Shown: one piece after another, positions 56,136-64,000 of the stretch
Layout of the letters: each line of letters starts with the position of its first letter
Numbering within the stretch: the first letter of the stretch is position 1
From: Cryptomeria japonica
Lineage: Eukaryota > Streptophyta > Pinopsida > Cupressales > Cupressaceae
Assembly (NCBI RefSeq): GCF_030272615.1
Contig: NC_081410.1
Location: 510,257,442-510,321,441, forward strand
Length of the DNA: 64,000 bases
Direction: 5' to 3'
The notes under the pieces: model-generated
Databases searched by the model: none
Told to the model about the DNA's origin: nothing
The model's input: only the letters and a program-made list of their open reading frames with translations
Program-made: the position numbers and the translations under genes

Positions 56136-56654
56136 TTCTGCATTCCTTGTGGGCCCCGCAATGTCCAGCAAGCAAGTCAAATTCATAAAATTGACAATAT
56201 GGGTTTTTGAGATACATACCGCTGCTCTCGCATCATTTGATTATCTGTACATGCGTACACATTCTCTGAGGTGATCTATCATTGGAATGTTCGCCATCTC
56301 TCTGTAATTGTCGATTTCCAGAGCAACAAATCCTCTTCTTGGGCTAGTGCAAATGAGCAATTTTCACTCTCTTTGCCTCATTTATAGATCTTTGTCAGTG
56401 CATAGATGGATGTGCACCCTCTCCATCTCATTCTAGTCATGGTCTTTTGCACCTTCAATTTCTTGTCATTCATGTATCCAATCTCCGATTTTCAATCCAT
56501 TTGATCCTATCATATTCTATCATTATTATCGATCAATTAGCCTCTTTTCTGCATGTTTTCGGCCAATTCCTCGAGGGGGCATGCATATGTCATTGTTAGC
56601 ATTTGGGGCATTTTTATTATTGTTCTTTGAAACAACGCTTAAAATCACATTGTC

Positions 56655-56670
56655 TCAAAGAGGGGCAAAA
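56655..56670 (+). other. Polypurine tract of the gypsy element
   Basis: CAAAGAGGGGCAAAA lies immediately before the 3' LTR (56671), the place and composition of the plus-strand primer. Confidence 0.85.
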
Positions 56671-58267
56671 TGTAGACACCTAAAAATGGTCAACGCTTGC
56701 GGAGTCGTACTTTAACATTTGCACATTGCCTTATTTTAGGGTTTTTGCGTCGCATTAACATTTCTCCTATGATTCGCACTTGGTTTTTATCATTTACGAG
56801 CATCAAGTCCTTCTTCCGAATTCTTCATTTATCTCACTCTCGAATTTGGTCTTTTCGACAATAATCTTCAGTCATGATTTTGGTCGATCTTATCCCGTCG
56901 CATCAATGTGTGTGCTCATTTGTCATCATTTTGGAAATCATCAATCCTAATTAGGGTTTTGTCCTCATACATCAATCTTGTCGTTTTGCGATCGATTTGT
57001 CATCAATAATTGTCCTTTTATCAATCTTGTCATTTTGTGATCGATTTGTCATCGATCGTGGTCATTTTTAATCTTGTCGTTTTGTGATCGATTTGTCATC
57101 AATCGTTGTCCTTTTATCAATCTTGTTGTTTTGCGATCGATTTGTCATCGATCATGGTCATTTTTAATCTTGTCATTTTGTGATCAATTTTTCATCGATC
57201 GTCGTCCTTCTCAATCATGTAAATTTGGATCAATTTGTCATTGTTCCTCGTCAATTGGTGCATTTGTCAATCAAATCACTTATCAAAATCATGATCGAAT
57301 CGACATCAAATCAATCTTACATCAAGACCTAATTGTCGTTCTTGCATTTCTAATTTATCTTCTAGGGTTTCATGATTTAACTCATTTAACCTTGTTTGTC
57401 ATTTTCTCTCCATTTTCTCTTTAGGATAAATGATTTATTTATTTATCCTAAGTCTTCTTGTCACAATTAAATGTTTATTTAATTGGCTAATTAATTCCCT
57501 CTCTTTGTGTGAATTAATTAATGAATGAAAACTTGTTAATTAATTCACTTAATTTCTAATTTCTCCTAATTCACTTATTTCCTAATTTCCACATCATTTC
57601 TAATTTTCTAATTTTCCTAATTCCTAATTTCCACCTATTTTCTAATTTGTCAAATTCAATTTCCACCTAATTGATTTCTCTCTAGTTCTCCTTATTTTTG
57701 TGCTTCGGTGGAAGCATGAATTTCTCATGCGTCATACTTTTGGCATAGCAAGATGTCATAAGCTTTTAGTCCTCTAACCTTTGCATTGGCAATATGTCAT
57801 AATTCATGACATAGAAGGTGTCATAACCTTCTTCTTTCCACTCAATTGTGCCATTTTTGAAATCAATTGCCTCTAATATCAATTTCATGCTAATCTGATC
57901 TTTTCTCCAATTTGTCTATAAATTGGATGAATTTCTTCAATCAAGACTACTACCTGGTCGAATCAATCACGCTTTGAGAATTCTTGTGCTACAATCTTGT
58001 CTACTTGCTTTCATATCATGCTTATGCACCAGTAGGTGAGAGCCACAAACAAATCTATTTGAAGGAGAAAGAAGGACAATGGAGCCACATGAAGGAGACA
58101 TCCAAGTCTACATTTGGTTTGCTTAGTTTTCAATCTTGAATTGATGTCTTGTTTTCATGTCTTTATTGAGTGTAATTAGGATTGTTATCATTGCATTTGA
58201 GATTTTGTGATTGAGCTAGATTACTAATATTGATTTGCTTTGATGATTTCCACATTTCCTATCTACA
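56671..58267 (+). repeat. 3' LTR of the gypsy element (1,597 bp)
   Basis: Partner of 40316-41912. Contains the same 48-bp array (about 56990-57200) and TATA box (near 57916). Ends TATCTACA followed by the CCTGG duplication and LINE-4 sequence. Confidence 0.95.
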
Positions 58268-58272
58268 CCTGG

Positions 58273-59480
58273 ATTTGTTTTTCTTTTATGCTTGTTATTT
58301 CCTTCTGAACCCAACGGAAAACCTTGTTGAAGCAGTTCGTGTCATTTTTGAAAAAAAGGTCAATATTCAAATGGGAGCCATCCTAAGCCTTGTCTCCCAT
58401 AGGATCCATGCTCACCTCCAAACCCACCTCCTTCAGCTCTGCACTCTTAGCTTCCTTCATGGAGATGTCCTCCCTAGCCAAGCCCTTATTGTGGTCCTTG
58501 GAACCACTAGGGAAGGGTGAATGGTTCTTATCTCCCAAATCCACACTTCTCAAAATCTTCGCCTTTTCCTTCTAGCTAGAGATGATTTGAACCTCCTCGC
58601 TGTCTGTCTCCATATTATCTTTAGTCTCATTTTCTTCCTCATACCAACTATCATCATCCTCTCCCTTCTTCTTCCTTCTGGTCAACCCTTTACCCTGATC
58701 CTCTTTCCCTATTTTCCTTTTATGCTTGCTCAACCCAGTGTAATGGGGGTCATCCTCAACATCCACCTCTGTGTCATAATCTTCACCATCATCATCCTCT
58801 AAATTATGCAATTCCTTGTCTGACTCAAAAACCTCTACAATATAAAGTTGAACCATGGTATTCTTGATGTGGTTATCCAGAACCACCATAAGACCCTCAT
58901 TCATGGCAAGATTGGTTTTGGGATTAGAGATAGCATCCATAATCCTGACATTTAGGGAACAAAACAAGTAGTAGGGGATGGAAATTTTCTCCTTGTACCG
59001 GAAATGGTTGAGAATAACAAAATGGTATCTATAAACCCTGGTATATCTACCATCTAAAGTAATAAATTCCATAATAGCAAACAAAACTCATTTCCAGATC
59101 ATCTTGATTACCTTTGGGGAGTAGTAAGTGTGACTTGTCTTCACCAGCTTCACTTTCTCCTCCTCATCTTTAGGGAATTTCTTCACAGCAACATCCGACA
59201 GCTTCCTATCCATGTAGAATTTAATACCATCCATCGACAGACCCATAGCCTCAACGATCATGACCATCTCATTCACCTTAACCTTCCTACTGCCAATGGT
59301 CAAGGTGCCCTTATTCCACCCCTTTTTGAAAATCCTAGTGATTTTTTATCATCTTTCTTGCACTCTCTCCATGTAATCCATCTTTTTTGTTTCTTGCAGC
59401 ACAACTCAAACCTAGGGATGGTCCTGCCATTTATCAATTTTAGTTGCCTTCATGCGCTTGTGATTTCCCCCCATATTCTT
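58273..59480 (-). pseudogene. LINE-4 ORF3, N-terminal and middle segments
   Basis: On the minus strand: MDYMERVQER (about 59374), then VNEMVMIVEAMGLSMDGIKF and LSDVAVKKFP (59303-59090), then after one stop MFAIMEFITLDGRYTRVYRY and HFVILNHFRYKEKISIPYYL (59084-58970). The middle is acidic then basic (YDTEVDVEDD, KHKRKIGKEDQGKGLTRRKK) to a stop near 58572, after which the frame continues towards 58273 and joins 40315. KFYMDRKLSDVAVKKFP matches KFYRDKGISDKAADKFP in LINE-2. This copy has the fewest breaks and is the best template for defining the domain. Confidence 0.75.
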
Positions 59481-59819
59481 ATCGATTTCAGTCAACTGTA
59501 ATTTCCTACAAATACCACTCTTCATTGTAGACTTTCATTTTAGTAGGAAAGAAGCCTCTAGAAGCCAAATGATATTTCTTAAGCTTCCACTCTAAAAGGA
59601 AAAAAACACCCACAAAGCATGCAAGATGATTTGGCAATTACTAATGTACCTCCCTCTTAGCTGCTTATGATACCATTTCATGATGCCACGACCACCCCTA
59701 CCATCTTGGGAAATGTTATCAAATCCTGCCTTGTTTACCATGATATCTTTTATAATTTAAAATGTCACGTGTCACTCGAGGGAGCTCCCCCTTGCCATTC
59801 CAAATCTTGATTTTCCTGC

Positions 59820-62080
59820 TCCGTACTACCTCTTTGGCAGCCCAATCAACGCTCTTGTTGGCCTCTCTATAATCATGAGAAATGAAACACTAGTTGAATC
59901 CCTCAAGCATCTCCCTAGTTGTGTCAATGATATTTTTAATAGATCATGAGGGTTGATGCTTACCAAGGAGGCAATTGATAATGTTTCTAGAATCCCCCTC
60001 CAGCCATAAAAATTTGACTCCCATATTGTGTTGTAATTTGATAGCTTTGAGGGTTCCCATAGCTTCAACCAAATGATTAGTTTGATTCCCCAAGGGTAAG
60101 GCCACTACTCCTATGCAAAAGCTAGCACAATTCTGGATAACTCCACCACAACTAGCTGGCACTGGGTTCCCTTTAGCAGCCCCATCAAAGTTAGCCTTAA
60201 TCTAGTCATTGGGAGGAAAATACCAGCATCACATCATTCTTTTAAGTTGGTTGGTATCGATGTCCATGTGGGTTGGGATATTCCAACTCATTATTACATC
60301 ATAATCATCCTTACTATTGTCGTAATGAGATCCACTAGCCATAACATTCTCAACAAAATTGTATTTTATCTTAGCCCAAACCACCTCAGAGAGGTTAATA
60401 TCATTCCTAAAAATTTTGTTATTCCTTTCTTTCCAAATACTCCATAGGATATGTGGAAAGGAAAACTTCCATAAATTTCTTATGGTTAGATTGTTTGTAC
60501 TGCAAGACCAACTCCTGAAACAAACTTGAATCTCATCTAGGAACACCCAATTTAAACCCCAATGCTGGAAAAAAATAGCCCAGATAGGTTGGACAAAAGG
60601 ACAGTGGATAAAAATATGGTTCACAAATTTCTCATCATTGAGACATAGATAGCATCAATTAGAGATGTAGACTCCCCTCTTTCTCAGGTTATTTGTGGTT
60701 AGAATTTTATTTTGCAAAAAAATCCATAAAAAAATATTAATTTTTGGAATCAAACCTGAACACTAGGCCTTAGCCTAGCAAGGACTAGAGTCTTGAAACT
60801 GATCCATCATAAGGACAATAGATGCCATAGAATAAGTCCCTGAAGGTGTACCGCTCCACACTAGGTTGTCCTCCCTTCTTGGGTTAATAACCTCTTGGTT
60901 GATCACTAAGTTAACCTTCTTTAAGTTACGATCAATAGAGCTGAGGTCCACCCACTTTTGATCTCTCCAATAGTCAGCAACTTTAACACCGAACCTGTCC
61001 TTGAAGGTTTGGATGATCATCTGAGAAACACAACTATCATTGAGAGGATTTCCTCCAATCTAGGCATCATCCCATAAATCCACCTTTCTGCCATTACCAA
61101 TGGCCCAAACTTTGCCCAAACTGACAATACCTTTAGCATGGGTAACACTATTCCAAATAGTAGAGCCACTCGGTATCTGATTAGATGCAAGGAAATCTTC
61201 CATGGTAGGGACCACACATAAGTATTTAGCCTTCCAAATTTAATTCCACTCACCAGTTCTCTGATAGATTCTCCAAATTTGTTTGGCCAGAAGGGTCTTG
61301 TTCAAGGTTCTAATATTTCTTACGCCTAGTCCCCCCACCTTTTTTTGTTTGCAAACATTAATCCAGGAAATAAGGAAAACTCTCTTCTTTTCCTCAACCC
61401 TAGACTAGAGGAAAGCTTTCTGAATTTTCTCAATAGCATCTGCAAATTCACCAAGAATTTTGAAGAGGCTTAAATCATAAACCAAGAGAATCTAGAGAGA
61501 ATATTTTAACAGTTACTAAGAAGGGTACCTTTCCATCCAACCAGCTTCCTATTGAATCTGTCAACAAGACTATTCCAAAAAAAATTTGTAGGTTTCGTGT
61601 CCAAAGGAAGACCCAGGTAAATAGATGGGGGCTTCCCAATTTAACATCCAAGGATCCAGGCCATCCTATTTTGTCTATCCTCTGGGGTGTTGAAGACAAA
61701 TACAAAGCTTTTCTCCTAATTAATCGCTTGACCCAAAACTGAAATATAAGTATTTAGAAGGTTCTTCATAGTAGAAGCTTCTTTGATTGATGAAGTCCCC
61801 ATTAAGATGGTATCATCAACAAATTGCTGGTGGGAACAGGATTTGAATCTAGAAGAGGGAGAGACTCCTAGAAAAAGAACCTGAGAGAAAAATTTGCTAA
61901 TAAATCTACCCAAACATTCAGCCAGAATAATGAAGAGAATAGGGGAGATGGGATCCCTTGCCTGATGCCCCTAGAAGTTTTAAAGAAGAGGGAAGACACA
62001 CCATTCACAAGGAAAGAGAAAGAAGGAGTCAAGATAAGTTGATCAACCAACTGAATAACCTTATCACAAAATACAGAATC
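59820..62080 (-). pseudogene. LINE-4 ORF2: RT, zf-RVT and RNase H
   Basis: RT: VIQLVDQLILTPSFSFLVNG (about 62065), SRGIRQGIP, then in a second frame QFVDDTILMG (about 61830-61800, the xxDD motif), SIYLGLPLDTKP (about 61650-61610) and GWKGTLLS. zf-RVT: CYLCLNDEKFVNHIFIHCPF and ILWSIWKERNNKIFRND (about 60650-60400). RNase H: NFDGAAKGNP (about 60190), NHLVEAMG, LEGDSRNIINCL and NKSVDWAAKE (about 59850). Stops near 61714, 61470, 60770, 60225 and 59943, plus frame changes. Confidence 0.9.
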
Positions 62081-62086
62081 ACCAAG

Positions 62087-63155
62087 TTATTGGTATTATG
62101 GATGTGTTGCATTGGTTTTGTCATTGATGTCAACACTTGTCAACACTTATCAGCACTGGATATCTTTGGTTATTTTCACCAGCATGTTCAATGACTTGTG
62201 CACAGTCATCGGTATTTGGTTCACTAGCAGGTTATATTGTTCACCAACACTAAGGATGATTTGTTATCATTTGGAGATTACTTGGTTATGTCAAAGACAT
62301 GGTTTGGACACTTGGTTTTGGTGATTTGGTTATTAGTCTAATCAAGTTTGCATATTTGCTATTACTGACAAATTGGTCTAGGTTATGGACCAGCAAGCGT
62401 TATCTATTCCAGATAATCATGACACATTATGGAGATGATTTATTGATTGGTTATTATTGTAAGTGCATTGACCAAACATGATGCATCGCATATTGATTCA
62501 TTTGTAATTGATTTAATTGTAATATTCTTAGTGAGCCGCCCTACACACTTGGTCTTAGGTTTTGGTATATATGTAAGATCTCATTTGTGAAATTATGTAG
62601 AAGGTGTGGTAGAGGATTGTAATAAGTTATATGCGAATATAAGCAAAGCTATACAGATAGAAATCATTTGAATATTCAAGGAAGGTTTGAAGAAGACAAT
62701 CAAAGCTTAACCGATACTGAATCCAGCATATGAAGATGCTATTTTGAGTAGTACATTATCATTGGATTTAACCATCCAATTGTACTCAGTGTGACTCCTA
62801 TTTTGTGATTGAGTAGTGAGCTCTAAGCAGTTGGCCTTTCTACATGTGCAGACCCCATTTGTACACGCATACTATCTACAGTAGTATCAACTAATTGTGG
62901 GTAAGGTTTCCCACCTTGGTTTTTCCCCTTACAGGGTTTCCACGTACACATATTTATTTTATGTCTTGTGGATGTTATTTGTCTTTCTATTTCATGCATT
63001 AAACTTTATCGCTACTGTTATTAACTATTAAACTGTTAACCGACATTAAGTTTGTGTACCTGTATTATGCATCAAGTTTGATTAAGTTATATTTGGGTTG
63101 AAATTAATAGACAACTAATTCACCCCCCCCTCTCAGTTGCCTCTGAGTCCTAACA
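62087..63155 (+). repeat. 5' LTR of copia-C (about 1.07 kb)
   Basis: The start resembles the start of the copia-A LTR (ATGTGTTG then TCATTGATGTCAA in both), which places the left end near 62087; no perfect TG is seen there. The end ...TGAGTCCTAACA at 63155 is canonical. TATATAT at 62565-62571 may be the TATA box. Confidence 0.75.
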
Positions 63156-63170
63156 ATCGGTATCAAAGCC
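63156..63170 (+). other. Primer binding site of copia-C, two mismatches
   Basis: ATCGGTATCAAAGCC follows the LTR. Against the usual ATTGGTATCAGAGCC it has C for T and A for G, both transitions, so tRNA-Met pairing would be weakened. Confidence 0.85.
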
Positions 63171-63212
63171 AAGTCCTCTTTTTGTAGAAGTTTAATAGCT
63201 TGAGGAGATTCT

Positions 63213-64000
63213 ATGGCAACTAACTATTTCAGGAAGGATAGTCTGAAACTTGATGGAACTAACTATGGTATATGGAAGATCAGAATAGAGACACATCTAA
63301 ATTGCATTGGTAGAGACATATGGGATATTACAAAGAATGGTTGTGTTGGTCCTACACAAAGTCAACCTAATCCACCTACCTTGGCTAAAGATCAGGAGAA
63401 TGATTGCAAAGCAAGAGAAGCACTTTTGAGCTCATTGTCAGATCAGCAAATTATGGGATTATCAAACCGATCTATTGCTTAAGATATTTGGGACGAATTG
63501 GAGACATTGAATGAAGGTGATACCACTATCAAAATTGCAAAATTGGAATGCTTCTGAGTCAGGTATGAAAATCTGAAAATGGAAGAAGATGAAAGGATTT
63601 CTGCTTTTATGGAAAGAGTTAATGAAATTGTTTTGGGTATACAATGTTGTGGAGGATCCTTAAGTGAAGATGAGATTGTTTCTAAATAAGTTTTAAGATA
63701 ATTGCCACTAGCATACAAAATGAAAGTAACCGCTATAAATAAATTAAGAACAATGCCTAATCCATCAGTATCCAGAGATACCTTGGTTGGAAAACTTTCA
63801 GCTTTTGAACTTGAGGAATTTGGTCTTGTTGCTACAATTAAGACAGATTTGGCTTTCAAAGCATCTATAGCATCATCATCATCATCTGATAAATCTGATT
63901 GGAAAGCACTTTATGCAAGAGAACTTGAAGACATCAGAAGGGAGAATGAAGAACTTGAAGAACTTGAAGCACCATTTGCAACAAAAATGCCTAAAGGTCC
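63213..64000 (+). pseudogene. copia-C Gag (DUF4219 and UBN2), N-terminal part
   Basis: ATG at 63213: MATNYFRKDSLKLDGTNYGI then WKIRIETHLNCIG, the DUF4219 start, followed by UBN2 features ALLSSLSDQQIMGL, IWDELETLNEGDTTIKIAKL, YENLKMEEDERISAFMERVN and LVGKLSAFELEEFG. In-frame stops at 63480, 63555, 63687 and nearby, with no frameshift. The reading continues to the window end, before the zinc knuckle. Confidence 0.88.

Larger units (their letters stand above)
40316..58267 (+). mobile_element. Complete Tat-type Ty3/gypsy element, 17,952 bp
   Basis: Two LTRs of exactly 1,597 bp (40316-41912 and 56671-58267) starting TGTAGACACC and ending TATCTACA, a 5-bp duplication CCTGG outside (40311-40315, 58268-58272), a primer-site-like sequence after the left LTR and a polypurine tract before the right one. 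Between them: 2.1-kb leader, gag, protease, G-patch, RT, RNase H, a second archaeal-type RNase H, integrase, then about 4.4 kb with tandem repeats and an antisense gene. RT-RNase H-integrase order is gypsy; the second RNase H, size and antisense ORF point to the Tat lineage. It sits within ORF3 of LINE-4. Confidence 0.96.
58268..62086 (-). mobile_element. LINE-4, fragment 3 (RT to ORF3 N-terminus)
   Basis: Minus-strand continuation of LINE-4 from the gypsy insertion to about 62086, where copia-C begins. In minus-strand order it contains RT, zf-RVT, RNase H, a spacer and the larger part of ORF3. The 5' part (ORF1, endonuclease, early RT) would lie beyond copia-C, outside the window. The exact right boundary is uncertain by about 20 bp. 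Confidence 0.92.
62087..64000 (+). mobile_element. Ty1/copia element, copia-C, 5' part
   Basis: LTR (about 62087-63155), tRNA-Met-type primer site and the start of gag run off the right end of the window. Plus strand. It interrupts LINE-4 within RT, so it is younger than LINE-4. The left boundary is not exact because the TG start could not be fixed against a partner LTR. Confidence 0.85.

Overview
The window looks like intergenic DNA from a plant with a large, repeat-filled nuclear genome. I recognise no host gene, tRNA, rRNA or CRISPR array in 64 kb. Almost everything is retrotransposon: Ty1/copia with an initiator-tRNA-Met type primer site, Ty3/gypsy of the Tat type (extra archaeal-type RNase H, very large size), and plant LINEs with endonuclease, RT, zf-RVT and a 3' RNase H. 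Old nested insertions decayed mainly by stop codons fit a slowly turning-over genome such as a gymnosperm. That last point is inference; nothing here fixes the species.

Layout. 1-3730: minus-strand copia element (copia-A), cut by the window edge, with its 5' LTR at 2811-3730. 3755-3841: (TA)n microsatellite. 3842-5331: 3' end of a plus-strand LINE (LINE-1). 6025-19477: complete minus-strand copia element (copia-B) flanked by TGCCCG, whose gag is split by a 6.0-kb LINE (LINE-2, 11626-17660) with a 10-bp target duplication. 19484-23587: unassigned DNA with possible exon remnants, a 360-bp tandem duplication and a 50-bp minisatellite. 23605-31251: essentially complete plus-strand LINE (LINE-3) with a 17-bp target duplication. 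31269-32847: unassigned DNA, a 258-bp direct repeat and a transposase-like remnant. 32848-35524: minus-strand 3' part of another LINE (LINE-5). 35525 to about 62086: a minus-strand LINE (LINE-4) broken by two later insertions: a 4,092-bp solo LTR (36135-40226, duplication CCTTG) and a complete 17,952-bp Tat-type gypsy element (40316-58267, duplication CCTGG). About 62087-64000: start of a plus-strand copia element (copia-C), apparently inserted into LINE-4 and running off the right edge.

The observation I rate highest is an extra open reading frame (ORF3) between the RNase H domain and the 3' end of three separate LINE copies (LINE-2, -3 and -4). It encodes about 450-550 residues: a globular N-terminal domain with a conserved LDGR/HF/LNHFR/LPYYL block, a charged low-complexity middle, and a helical C-terminus. 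In all three copies it ends about 190-215 nt before the element's 3' end. LINE-1 and LINE-5 lack it. I cannot assign a function from sequence alone.

The gypsy element is the second focus. Its gag-pol is one reading frame over 8.2 kb with roughly 25-30 stop codons but no frameshift that I can see. It carries a G-patch domain, a second RNase H, an antisense plant-mobile-domain gene between integrase and 3' LTR, and several tandem arrays, including a 21-bp motif array in the leader that reappears, partly inverted, near the 3' end.
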